From Corynebacterium efficiens YS-314 (lineage in GTDB: Bacteria > Actinomycetota > Actinomycetes > Mycobacteriales > Mycobacteriaceae), in the NCBI RefSeq assembly GCF_000011305.1, contig NC_004369.1:1-64000 (forward strand): a DNA stretch of 64,000 bases, written 5' to 3'. Below the pieces are notes generated by a model. It was not told the origin of the DNA. It saw only the letters and a program-made list of their open reading frames with translations, and made no database searches. Positions within the stretch are counted from its first letter, which is position 1. Every line of letters begins with the position of its first letter. This document shows positions 38,092-46,913 of this stretch, one piece after another. The translations under genes and the position numbers were made by a program.

Positions 38092-39446
38092 GCGGAAACT
38101 TCCCTGGCGGACGCAGCACCGGGTGCACCAGTGGCCTCACGAGCACGCATCATCGCGGGACGACGCGCACTGTCGGAGATACGCAGCAGGATCGCCACGA
38201 GGATGTAGTTGGCCATCAGGGAGGAACCACCCTGGGACATGAACGGGGTGGTCAGACCGGTCATGGGCATCAGTGCGGAGATACCGGCGACCACCACGAA
38301 CACCTGGATCATGATGGTCATGGACAGCCCGGACGCCACCAGCTTTCCATAGGTGTCGCGGGTGGCCAGCGCGGCCTTCATGCCGCGGGTGACCAGGATG
38401 CCGAAGAGGATGATCACGGCGGACAGGCCGACCAGGCCCATCTCCTCACCGATGGCGGCGAGGATGAAGTCGGAGTGCACCACGGGGATCATGTTGGGGT
38501 AGCCCTGGCCCACACCGGTGCCGGTGACCCCGCCCCAGCTCATGCCGAACAGGGACTGGGACAGCTGGTATCCGGTGGTGTCATAGTGGGCGATCGGGTC
38601 GATGAAGTTCTGCACGCGCTCCTGGATCTTGGCGGAGACCTGGTACACGGCATAGGCGCCCACGGCCACCAGGACGGCACCGATGAGCAGCCAGGAGCCA
38701 CGCCCGGTGGCCAGGTAGACCATCACCAGGACGGTGGAGAACAACAGCAGCGCCGGGCCGAAGTCATTCGCGCCGGCCATGATGAGGATCGCCAGGGCCC
38801 ACACCACGAGGATGGGGGCGAGGTCACGCAGGCGGGGGAAATCCAGGCCCAGGAAGCGTTTACCCGCCACGGCGAACAGTGCGCGCTTGGTGGTCAGCAG
38901 CTGTGCGAAGAACAGCAGCAGCAGGATCTTGGAGAACTCACCCGGCTGCAGGGAGAACGGTCCCAGCCAGATCCAGATGCGTGCCTCCACCCCGGCGGGC
39001 TGTGGCCACACCAGGGGCAGGGCGAGCAGGAACAGGCCCACGATGCCCAGCAGGTAGGAGTACCGCGAGAGGGATTTGTGGTCGCGCAGGGCCACCAGCA
39101 CCCCGACCATGAGCATCACCCCGATGAAGGTCCACATCAGGTGACTGTTGACGGTGGTGTACCCGGTGGCCAGGTCCAGCCGGTAGATCATCACCAGGCC
39201 GATGCCGTTGAGGGTGGCCACCACCGGCAGCATGATCTGATCGGCAAACGGCGCCACCCAGCACATGGCCAGGTGGGCGACCACCAGCACGCCCAGGTAA
39301 CCGGTGACCAGCACCAGCACCTGGGTGTCCAGTTCATTACCCATGGCCAGCTCGAGACTTATGAGCATGACCGCCACCACGAGGGTGGCCACCACCAGCA
39401 GCCACATCTCCGTGCGGCGTAGTTTCAATCTCTCCATTACGTTCAT
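38088..39446 (-). CDS. rodA: SEDS-family glycosyltransferase RodA
   Basis: RodA polymerises glycan strands with class B PBPs. The 452-residue protein has about ten to twelve hydrophobic segments. The SEDS signature is visible in the pattern GLVMIYRLDLATGY..., PAEFSKI-like LQPGEFSKILLLLFFAQ near residue 175, and the late HSDFILAAIGEEMGLVGL near 305. It overlaps pbpA and pstP, so it is translated with its likely partner PbpA. Identification as RodA instead of FtsW rests on the operon context. Confidence 0.93.
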   Translation of the reverse strand: MNVMERLKLRRTEMWLLVVATLVVAVMLISLELAMGNELDTQVLVLVTGYLGVLVVAHLAMCWVAPFADQIMLPVVATLNGIGLVMIYRLDLATGYTTVNSHLMWTFIGVMLMVGVLVALRDHKSLSRYSYLLGIVGLFLLALPLVWPQPAGVEARIWIWLGPFSLQPGEFSKILLLLFFAQLLTTKRALFAVAGKRFLGLDFPRLRDLAPILVVWALAILIMAGANDFGPALLLFSTVLVMVYLATGRGSWLLIGAVLVAVGAYAVYQVSAKIQERVQNFIDPIAHYDTTGYQLSQSLFGMSWGGVTGTGVGQGYPNMIPVVHSDFILAAIGEEMGLVGLSAVIILFGILVTRGMKAALATRDTYGKLVASGLSMTIMIQVFVVVAGISALMPMTGLTTPFMSQGGSSLMANYILVAILLRISDSARRPAMMRAREATGAPGAASAREVSA

Positions 39447-40759
39447 GACACCTCCCTGCAGTTCACGCCAGGTCTGTCGCGGAATCCGCCTTCTTGTGTG
39501 GACACACAGGCCGGTAGTGCCTGTTGTGCCAGTCGTTGCATCTGTGCCTGGACATCGTCATAGGATCCCGATGGCAGGTCCTGGATGCTGCCCCGGAGGT
39601 TCTCCGGGAGGTCATCCAGGGTGAATGGGGGATCGGTGGTGCAGTTGTCCACCAGGGTCAGCTGCCCATTCCGGTCGATGCAGGCCACCTTGTACGGTTC
39701 GTGGAGGTCGAATCCGAAGATCCGGTAGTCCACCCCCTGTTCCACGGTGATCGTGTCGTCGGCTGAGGTGGTGATGAAGTAGGTGGCTTGGATACGGGTG
39801 TAGCCCCACCATCCGGCGGCCACGAGACCGATGAGGACGACCAGGGCTACGACCAGGACGGGGAGTTTGCGCGAGGTTTTCTCCGGCGGTTGCGCTATCT
39901 CCGGCACCGGTTCGATGCTTTTGGGTTGCCGGCTGATCGCCGCGGCACGGCTGGCGGCCGTGTCCGGGCGGGCATCATCCGGCTGCTCACCGTTGAGCGC
40001 ACCCGCGGTGACCGGGGCGGTGCCCACCACCGAGGGGTCATCACCGTCGACCTCGACGATGTCGGCGATCACCACGGTGACATTGTCGGGGCCACCGGAG
40101 CGCAGGGCCAGTTCCACCAGGCGGCGGGTGGCGTCCTGCGGGGTGCCGGTGCGCAGGGTCTCCTCGATGGTGCTGTGGGTGACCGGATCGGACAGGCCAT
40201 CGGAGCACAGCAGCAGGCGGTCACCGGCCAGGACCGGGATGTTCTGCAGCGTGGGCTGGACCGGGTGGCCGGTGTAGGCCTTGAGGATCAGGGAGCGCTG
40301 CGGGTGGGTGGAGACATCCTCGGGATCGAGTTTGCCTTCCGCGACCAGGGACTGGACGAAGGTGTCGTCGACTGTGAGTTGGGTTAGTTTGTCGTCGCGA
40401 AGCAGATACGCCCGGGAGTCGCCGACGTGGCACATGCCCAGCTCGCGTCCGTTGAACATGAACGCGGTGAGCGTGGTGCCCATCCCGTCGCGGGTGGCGT
40501 CCTCGCGGATGCCCTCGGCCAGGGCGGCGTTGGCCTCATCGGCGACCATGCCCAGCAGTGCGAGCATGTCATTGTCACCCGGGTAGGTGTCCAGGGCGCG
40601 CAGGTGGTTGATCATCAGCTGCGAGGCGATCTCGCCGGCTGCGTGGCCGCCCATGCCGTCGGCAAGCGCCAGCAGGTAGGGACCCGCGTAGGCGGAGTCC
40701 TCGTTGTTGCTGCGCACCAGACCCCGGTCGGAGGCCACCGCATAATCAAGTTTCAGCAT
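39443..40759 (-). CDS. pstP: PP2C-type serine/threonine phosphatase (PstP)
   Basis: PstP dephosphorylates PknA/PknB and their targets. The start at 40759 (MLKLDYAVASDRGLVRSNNED) overlaps the fhaB stop by 1 bp and gives 438 residues. The PP2C domain at 1-240 shows ALADGMGGHAAGE, MGTTLTAFMF and CSDGLSDPV. A linker follows, then one membrane segment near 303-323 (VLVVALVVLIGLVAAGWWGY) and an extracytoplasmic tail with several Cys. It overlaps rodA by 4 bp. Confidence 0.95.
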   Translation of the reverse strand: MLKLDYAVASDRGLVRSNNEDSAYAGPYLLALADGMGGHAAGEIASQLMINHLRALDTYPGDNDMLALLGMVADEANAALAEGIREDATRDGMGTTLTAFMFNGRELGMCHVGDSRAYLLRDDKLTQLTVDDTFVQSLVAEGKLDPEDVSTHPQRSLILKAYTGHPVQPTLQNIPVLAGDRLLLCSDGLSDPVTHSTIEETLRTGTPQDATRRLVELALRSGGPDNVTVVIADIVEVDGDDPSVVGTAPVTAGALNGEQPDDARPDTAASRAAAISRQPKSIEPVPEIAQPPEKTSRKLPVLVVALVVLIGLVAAGWWGYTRIQATYFITTSADDTITVEQGVDYRIFGFDLHEPYKVACIDRNGQLTLVDNCTTDPPFTLDDLPENLRGSIQDLPSGSYDDVQAQMQRLAQQALPACVSTQEGGFRDRPGVNCREVS

Positions 40760-41220
40760 CAGGGCACAAGCCTCACCGTCGTGCGTCCGACCCGGATATC
40801 GGTACCCAGCTCGATCTGCTCCGGCTGGTCGATGCGCACGCCACTGACGAAGGTGCCGTTGCGGGAATCCAGATCCTCCACAAACCATTCCGCACCCCGC
40901 TTGAAGATGCGGGCATGCCGACCCGAGGCGTAATCATCGCCGACCACGAACGTACAGTCCGGGCTGCGGCCGATCACCATGTCATCCGCAACCTCCATCG
41001 AGGACCCGGCCAGCGGCCCCTCGATGACGGTGAGCAGACGCGGTGGGGTGGAGCGGTTGAAGGCGCGCGCGAGCCCCTGGGGGGCGGCCACCGTAGTGCT
41101 TTTCGACGCCGCACCCACCACCTTCACATCGTTTTTCATGGCCCGCAGCGCCAGCACCACAAACAGCCACAGCACCACGATCAGCGCCACGCGCAGCCCA
41201 AGAAGGACCAGAGAATCCAT
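40759..41220 (-). CDS. fhaB: FHA-domain membrane protein FhaB
   Basis: FHA domains bind phosphothreonine peptides of kinase substrates. The start at 41220 has AAAGGG at good spacing and gives 153 residues; a GTG two codons upstream is an alternative. One N-terminal membrane segment (LRVALIVVLWLFVVLALRAM) is followed by the FHA domain (GRSPDCTFVVGDDYASGRHARI; NGTFVSG). It sits between fhaA and pstP, the usual order. Confidence 0.92.
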   Translation of the reverse strand: MDSLVLLGLRVALIVVLWLFVVLALRAMKNDVKVVGAASKSTTVAAPQGLARAFNRSTPPRLLTVIEGPLAGSSMEVADDMVIGRSPDCTFVVGDDYASGRHARIFKRGAEWFVEDLDSRNGTFVSGVRIDQPEQIELGTDIRVGRTTVRLVP

Positions 41221-41235
41221 ACTCACCCTTTCCCG

Positions 41236-42132
41236 TTACGGGCTGACAATACGTACTTCGATATTGGAATGTCCCACCGTGATCACATCGCCATCAGCCA
41301 GCAGCCAGTTCTCCACCGGGGTGTCATTGACCGTGGTGCCATTCGTGGACTTCAGATCCACCAGGATGGCATCGCGACCATCCCAGGTGATCTCGGCATG
41401 CTGACGGGACACACCCGTATCCGGCAGGCGCAGATCCGCATCATTGCTACGACCGATGATGTTGGACCCCTCCTTCACCAGATAGGTGCGGCTGGAGCCA
41501 TCTTGCAGCAGCAGGGTCACCACCGGCCCGGACGACTGTGGCACCACGTGACGGTTGTCGTCGGTCTGCACCCGCGGTGCACCGTGGGTCAGGGGACGCG
41601 CCGCCTCCTGGGCGGGCAGGAACTCGGTACCGGAATAAGGGGAATTGTCGGACACGTTCTTCGACTCACTTTCTGTGATAGCTAGAACACCATCACCGTC
41701 CATAGGCAGGAAACCACTATTCAGCTCTGGATCCGGATCCTTCTCCGAGTCCGACTTCAACTGGCCCGTGTGCCGTGCAGGATCCTCAGCGATCAACACA
41801 ACCACCGGACCCGCCAACGACCACGAATGATTCCTACAGAACCTCATCATCTGATCAGCGAAACGGCCAGCCAGATCCGGGGAGGTCTCCAGGAGATTCG
41901 CGAAATCATTCGGGCTCACCGACACCTTGAACACATTTGGTGCCTCCACATAACCGTCCGCCGTGTGGACCACATTGTCCTCAGCCTCCTGCTTGAGCAA
42001 CTCCTCAAGTTCAGCCGGAACAACACGACCCCTGAAGACAAACGCCAACGCATTATCGAGGCCGCGCTGCAGAGAACTGTCCAGCTTCGCCAGACTGTTC
42101 ATCGCATTAGCCACTCGACCATAACCAGCCAA
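41236..42132 (-). CDS. fhaA: FHA-domain protein FhaA (DUF3662)
   Basis: FhaA recruits phosphorylated partners to the septum. The 298-residue protein has an N-terminal DUF3662 domain (about 10-115) and a C-terminal FHA domain (IGRSNDADLRLPDTGVSRQHAEI near 220; STNGTTVND). The TTG start at 42132 is chosen because GGAGG lies 9 nt upstream and it gives the family N-terminus AGYGRVANAM; the internal ATG at 42102 is weaker. It heads the leftward operon. Confidence 0.9.
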   Translation of the reverse strand: MAGYGRVANAMNSLAKLDSSLQRGLDNALAFVFRGRVVPAELEELLKQEAEDNVVHTADGYVEAPNVFKVSVSPNDFANLLETSPDLAGRFADQMMRFCRNHSWSLAGPVVVLIAEDPARHTGQLKSDSEKDPDPELNSGFLPMDGDGVLAITESESKNVSDNSPYSGTEFLPAQEAARPLTHGAPRVQTDDNRHVVPQSSGPVVTLLLQDGSSRTYLVKEGSNIIGRSNDADLRLPDTGVSRQHAEITWDGRDAILVDLKSTNGTTVNDTPVENWLLADGDVITVGHSNIEVRIVSP

Positions 42133-42449
42133 CTGGTGCGACCTCCTTAACAGTTAAATGTGCATTCCATAGATAAAAACGCCTCAGGGCATGCGTTTGT
42201 CCCACCCTGTGACCAGGATCCTCATCCAGGACTCAGAGAGACCCTGTTAGCGAGGCCGTGCCATGGCAAAGAAAAGGCAAACGCACGATAGCGTCATTAT
42301 AGGGGTCTGGGCCCCAGAAGTTATAGGTTGAATCGCAGACATTGGATTTGGCTTAGAGTGCCGCGGGTGTTGGAAAAATGCTCTGAACTGCGGATTTGGC
42401 ATTGCTGGTGGGGTGCATGCTATCTTAGACAAGTCGCAATAAGCACCCA
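42133..42449. other. Gap before tRNA-Leu
   Basis: The 317-bp gap between fhaA and the tRNA should hold the promoter of the fhaA-to-pknB operon on the minus strand and the tRNA promoter on the plus strand. No convincing gene, RNA hairpin or repeat is visible apart from the Shine-Dalgarno for fhaA. Confidence 0.4.
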
Positions 42450-42532
42450 GCCCGGGTGGCGGAATGGCAGACGCGCTGGCTTCAGGTGCCAGTGTCCGCA
42501 AGGGCGTGGGGGTTCAAGTCCCCCCCCGGGCA
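42450..42532 (+). tRNA. tRNA-Leu (CAG)
   Basis: Acceptor arms GCCCGGG and CCCGGGC pair. The D-arm is GCGGAATGGCAGACGC, the anticodon loop TTCAGGT reads CAG, and the variable arm TGTCCGCAAGGGCGT and T-loop TTCAAGT fit a long class II tRNA. No CCA is encoded. The IS and restriction region begins just downstream. Confidence 0.95.
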
Positions 42533-42556
42533 CAACACGCAGCTCCTGACTGCAAC

Positions 42557-42600
42557 AACCGAAGGTCCCAAACTCGAAAGAGTGTGGGGCCTTCGGTTTT
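42557..42600 (+). terminator. Terminator after tRNA-Leu
   Basis: Arms AACCGAAGG and CCTTCGGTT with further pairing inside are followed by TTTTG. Confidence 0.8.
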
Positions 42601-42942
42601 GTGTTTTTTGGGTCGGGTGAGTCGCGGAACCTGCATTGTGGTGAGGATCAATGGTTCCGACTGATCTGTTTGATGTTCAACCCAGGTCCGATCATCGGGA
42701 CCGTCCGTCGTTGCCAGACCGCGAGCACACGAGATTGGGCCATGATCACCTGCTTAATCTCAGGGCCGATTGCCTGGAGCAGAGGTGCAATCGTATTTTC
42801 AAGATAAGACTCGACATCTACGTTTAACAGGGAGTCAACATGATTCACCCTGTTGCGAAGCGTGGCAGAAACACGGACGTGATCACCAATAGTTTGGGGA
42901 GCGGTGAACCGTCGAATAGTCGTGATTCGGTGGGGAAAAGCC

Positions 42943-44393
42943 CAATGCCGTTAAGTTAGTGGGTGTAGTGTTGTGCTATGCCTCGACATGGACGGACACA
43001 ACCTGATACTGATCGTCGGTTATCGGATTTAATCTCGGTGGGCCTGCTCACCCGGGTGTTTCCGGCCGATGTCGTGGACGAGGTCGTCGCGCAGGCCGGT
43101 CGTACCCAGCAACGATCCCGCATCCTGCCCTCCCGGGTAATGGTGTATTACACCATCACAATGGCTTTGAACTCCGATGGATCCTATGAGGATATCTACG
43201 CCGATCTCACCGATGGACTGTCCTGGGCCTGCAGGTGGGAGGAACAGGCAGTACCTGCTCCGTCACGCTCCGCGATTTTCCAGGCCAGGGTCAGGCTGGG
43301 ACATGAACCGATGGCAGCGTTGTTTGCCCGTGTTGCCCAACCATTGGCCCGGCCGGGGTGGGAGGGGGCCTGGCTGGCGGGCAAACGCCTGTTGGCTGTT
43401 GATGGCACCACCTTGGATGTCCCGGATACGCCAGCCAATGTCGAGCATTTCGGGCGTCCCGGCACCGGACGTGGTCAGGCCGGGTACCCGCAGGCCCGTG
43501 TCGTGGCGATCGCGGAATGTGGATCACATGCGATCCTGGACGCGGTCATCGGCGGGCTGGGCACCGGGGAAACGACCCTGGCTGATGAACTGATCGACCG
43601 GCTGGATCCAGGCTCAGTACTGGTCGCTGATCGGGGGTTTTATAGTTTCCACCGGTGGGCTACCGCCCAGGACCGTGGTGCGGATCTGGTGTGGCGGATC
43701 CGGAACAATGTGAAACCACACCATGTGCGAACCCTGGAGGATGGAACATGGTTGGCCACGATTACCCCGAGCAGTGGGCCGGGGTGGCGGCAGGTTGCCC
43801 CAAGGATGGTGCGGGTGGTGGACTACCACATCGATACCGGTGACGATGAGGCTGGCATTGTCGACCAGCAGCATCGGTTGTTGACCACCTTGTTGGATCC
43901 TGATGAGGTGTCGGTGGAGGATCTGATCGCGGCGTATCACGCCCGGTGGGAGATCGAGAACACTTTCGATGAGTTGAAAACCCATCAGCGTGGACGAGAA
44001 AGGGTGTTGCGGTCAAAGTCCCCGGAGTTGGTGCGTCAGGAGATCTGGGGGCATCTGTGCTGCCACTACGCGATCAGGACACTGATGGCTGATGCGGCCA
44101 CTGCCAGTGAGCACCCTCCGGTGCGGGTGTCATTTGTTAAGGCCTTGAAGCTTACCCGTCGTTCGGTGATCCAGGGCTCTTTTCCCCCCTGACGACCCGC
44201 ACACCGCCCGAAGTTTATGGGATCGGGCAGTGTCTTGGCTGGCCAGGTACCTCAACCCACCGCGACGAAGGCGGAAGAATCCGCGGGTGATTAAACGAAA
44301 GATGTCGAAATGGCCGGTGAAACGATCCCATCATTGTGGTCGGCCACTCGGCCCAGTGGTCACCGTCATCCCACCACTAACTTAACGGTATTG
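42943..44393 (+). mobile_element. IS4-family insertion sequence
   Basis: The 1451-bp element has near-perfect terminal inverted repeats, CAATGCCGTTAAGTTAGTGG at 42943 and the complement of CAATACCGTTAAGTTAGTGG at 44393. The 10-bp target duplication GGGAAAAGCC flanks it at 42933-42942 and 44394-44403. The identical duplications argue for recent insertion. Confidence 0.93.
42978..44192 (+). CDS. IS4-family transposase, C-terminus frameshifted
   Basis: The 404-residue DDE transposase has the IS4 signature Y-x2-R-x3-E-x6-K in YHARWEIENTFDELK near residue 315, and Asp residues in LLAVDGTTLDV and VADRGFYS. Its frame stops at TGA 44190-44192 after the string TTTTCCCCCC. Skipping one base opens a frame from 44191 to TAA 44383-44385, with IKRKMSKWPVKRSHH, a basic tail typical of this group. 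A +1 frameshift or indel therefore removes about 65 residues. Confidence 0.88.
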   Translation: MPRHGRTQPDTDRRLSDLISVGLLTRVFPADVVDEVVAQAGRTQQRSRILPSRVMVYYTITMALNSDGSYEDIYADLTDGLSWACRWEEQAVPAPSRSAIFQARVRLGHEPMAALFARVAQPLARPGWEGAWLAGKRLLAVDGTTLDVPDTPANVEHFGRPGTGRGQAGYPQARVVAIAECGSHAILDAVIGGLGTGETTLADELIDRLDPGSVLVADRGFYSFHRWATAQDRGADLVWRIRNNVKPHHVRTLEDGTWLATITPSSGPGWRQVAPRMVRVVDYHIDTGDDEAGIVDQQHRLLTTLLDPDEVSVEDLIAAYHARWEIENTFDELKTHQRGRERVLRSKSPELVRQEIWGHLCCHYAIRTLMADAATASEHPPVRVSFVKALKLTRRSVIQGSFPP

Positions 44394-45177
44394 GGGAAAA
44401 GCCTCCTGCAGTGCTTCACGCCAAAGACCGTTGATGGCATCCTGTACTGACTGGGGTCGGGAATCATTCTTATCTGGCAACATTGCTCCCCATGTCCCAA
44501 ACATCACCTGAGCGATGAGATCGCCATGTGACGTACTGGCCTGGGAGCGCGGATGCATCCTTGTTCGGCCGCCTTCCTGTTTCCGTGACATCCTGCGCAA
44601 CGAGCCATGATCGAAAAGAGGTCTACCGTTCGCGAACCTGAGCTCTGAAAGGTGAGGAAGCGAATCTCTTTCCTTGATCCACTCACCGCTGGCTACACCA
44701 TGGCTCTTCGCGAAACTCTGGAGCTGTGCATCAATAGCGCCACGAACGGCGACTTCAGTCATGCTCAACACTTCATGCAGAGCCGCAGCCATATCCATTT
44801 CCCACAGGTAAAGAGCGGAAGCGCTAGCCGAGTTTCCTGAACAATGATTGAGGTAAGATTCAGCACGGTCGCGGGGGAGTGTTTCTAACAGCGTTTTCGG
44901 GGCTACATGGTTAGGTCTGTTCACGCCAATCCTTGCCTTGCATTCGGACTTTCAAGGTAATACTGTTGCACATGTACCGGCACCGGTCTTCCGGAGCCGA
45001 AGAAGGAGACGAGCTTTCGAGCTGACTGTCCCTTTGATAAGGCCCTGCGACGCAAATCGCAGGGCCTTTTCTTGGTGCTGTTGCAAAGTTGAGCGGAGAG
45101 CAGCGAAGACTCAGTTTCTGGGTTAAGGGACAAAAAGTGTGTCTGGCTCCGGCGTGTCGCTGAAGCCAGATCCGGTG

Positions 45178-45520
45178 TTATCGGCCTACCGATCCCTGGC
45201 GGATACCCATAGAGTGTGAATACGTGGAGTCGATCGCGGTGTCGTAGGTAGCTGGTCGACCGTCATCGTGTCCGTGGATGTTCCCGATCTCGGTTTCCAG
45301 CACCGTGGCTGCAAGCTGACGTGCGTGTTGACCCCACTGCTGGTGCCCGGCGATCCGAACAGGATCGTCGGGTGCTTGCGTCTGGAGGTACAACCACCAA
45401 TCCAGGGCTACGCGTTGGCGGTGGACCGGCAGACCACGATGTAACCGGGCCTGGTGTTTCAACGGCGCGTTGAACCCACCTTCTAGCGCGTTAGTGGTCG
45501 AGGCGAGCTTCTTCGGTTCA
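45178..45520 (-). pseudogene. C-terminal fragment of an IS1249/IS256-type transposase
   Basis: The minus-strand frame reads LASTTNALEGGFNAPLKH and RHRG-like LHRGLPVHRQRVALDWWLYL, which matches the C-terminal end of IS1249-type transposases. The fragment starts at a junction near 45520, where IS6 sequence (GGGTCCAGAAATAC) begins. It lacks the catalytic core and is dead. Confidence 0.6.
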
Positions 45521-45523
45521 GGG

Positions 45524-46085
45524 TCCAGAAATACGCCCCTGAGCTGGACAAGCAAACACGGTGGTACCGGCAGGTACCTGACTGGCAGGCCAGTTCCTGG
45601 CGGGTGGATGAGACCTATATCCGGGTCGGCGGCAGGTGGTGCTACCTCTATCGGGCGATCACCGCCGGTGGCCAGACCCTGGACTTTTACCTCTCTCCGA
45701 AGCGAAACGTGGCCGCAGCGAAGCGTTTCCTGGCCAAGGCCCTCAGATCCAATGCGTCAGCCGGGTATCCCAGAGTGATCAACACCGATAAAGCACCCTC
45801 CCTAGCCAGGGCAATCGCCGAGTTGAAGTCAGAGGGAATCTGCCCACCAACAGTGGAACACCGGCAGGTGAAATACCTCAACAACACCCTGGAAGGCGAC
45901 CATGGTCGGCTGAAGCGGATCCTCGGGCCGAAAGGCGTGTTTAAGAACCGGACATCTGCATACCGGACTCTGAAAGGGATGGAAGCGATGCACTCATTGC
46001 GGAAAGGGCAAGGCACGATGTTTGCCCTCACGGGCAACCGAACCCGGACGCGGTGATCGTCAACCGGGTCTTCGAGACGGCCTGA
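45524..46085 (+). pseudogene. IS6-like transposase fragment, N-terminus missing
   Basis: The frame from 45524 (VQKYAPELDKQTRWYRQVPDW) includes WRVDETYIRVGGRWCYLYRA and the DDE-type VINTDKAPSLARAI and YLNNTLEGDHGRLKRIL. The helix-turn-helix N-terminus is absent, replaced by the IS1249-like fragment. A one-base shift near 46026 changes the end (FALTGNRTRTR against FAYGHPNPDAVIV in copy 2). Confidence 0.8.
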
Positions 46086-46163
46086 CAACGCCCACCCGCA
46101 GCGGCCATCAGGGAATGAGAAACTGAGTCTTCGCCGCTCTCCGCCCAACTTTGCAACAGCACC

Positions 46164-46430
46164 GCTGGAGAGTCGCTCCATCAACCTTGATGGATCCAGG
46201 CCTAAAATCGAATATCCCCCAAATAGGGGTGGATCCCACCCATGGCGGATTTCCGACACCTTAACTACCTGAGCTGCGAAAACAGAAACTACTTTGCCCC
46301 AGATCGATAATTTAAGCAACGGATTAGAACCGGTGTTAAGTTACGTACTATTGCTTTCTTGTACTACTTAATTTAATTTTGAGTCAGTGCCGCAACAGCG
46401 GAACTCACCACTCCCCGCAAAAGGAACCTC
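46164..46430. other. Gap upstream of the NYN-like gene
   Basis: This 267-bp gap between the IS6-like copy and the NYN gene is AT-rich near 46310-46380, with runs such as TTTCTTGTACTAC. A promoter of the defence genes is expected here, although I see no clear consensus or gene. Confidence 0.35.
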
Positions 46431-46913
46431 ATGTACACCAGCCGGAACCAGCACTTCCTCGATATCGAGAACCTCTGCGGCACTCCCGATCTTTACCCGG
46501 AGATCCTCACCTCCACGTTCCATGACTACGTGCACGTCACCCAGGCAGCCCCGCACGACCAATTCACCGTCTCCACCAGCCACCACAACTACACGGTTGC
46601 TGCCTTCGCCCTCCGGGATATCCGTAGCGTCCATCTTCTACCCCCACGCTCGGGCCCCGATGGAGCGGACATGGCTCTTATTGACGGCATCGCCGCGTCA
46701 CGACTGAATAAGAACGTCGACCAGATCTGTATCGGCAGCGGTGACCATATCTTTGCCTTCGCACTGACCCGACTGAACAACCTCGGCTTCCATACCACCG
46801 CAGTCAGCCGGCCCGAGGCATGTTCCCTCCACATCACCCGTGCCGCCAGCCGCGTCCTCTACCTGCCCGACCGCACTACAACCCACATCACCTACGCCCA
46901 GGAGATCGCCTAA
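46431..46913 (+). CDS. NYN-domain-like (PIN-fold) putative nuclease
   Basis: The 160-residue protein has the acidic residue pattern of NYN/PIN RNases. Asp in FLDIENL (D11) is followed by Asp in GADMALIDGIA (D80) and Asp in ICIGSGDHIF (D105). The family is usually an RNA- or tRNA-cutting Mg-dependent nuclease. The stop overlaps the methyltransferase start by 1 bp (TAATG), so the two are translationally coupled. It is absent from known hsdMSR operons. Fold assignment is from motifs alone. Confidence 0.6.
   Translation: MYTSRNQHFLDIENLCGTPDLYPEILTSTFHDYVHVTQAAPHDQFTVSTSHHNYTVAAFALRDIRSVHLLPPRSGPDGADMALIDGIAASRLNKNVDQICIGSGDHIFAFALTRLNNLGFHTTAVSRPEACSLHITRAASRVLYLPDRTTTHITYAQEIA

Larger units (their letters stand above)
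42648..44924 (-). pseudogene. Abi-family/HEPN gene interrupted by an IS4 element
   Basis: The GTG start at 44924 opens MNRPNHVAPKTLLETLPRDR and reads to the IS. The frame continues on the other side at 42932 down to a stop at 42648. Removing 42943-44393 and one target duplication copy restores 271 residues without a frame change. Abi-type features are LWEMDMAAALHEVLSMTEVAVRGAID and, in the far part, LRNRVNHVDSLLNV. The latter contains R-x4-H, the HEPN ribonuclease motif. Intact members act in phage defence as abortive infection proteins. Here the gene is broken. Confidence 0.75.
45074..46163 (+). mobile_element. IS6-like element, copy 1 (chimeric, damaged)
   Basis: Terminal inverted repeats of about 46 bp start GGTGCTGTTGCAAAGTTG at 45074 and the reverse at 46163, differing at a few positions. 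The interior carries an IS1249-like fragment (minus) joined to the C-terminal part of an IS6-type transposase (plus). No direct 8-bp target duplication is seen at its ends. The element is 1090 bp, against about 840 bp for copy 2. Confidence 0.82.
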
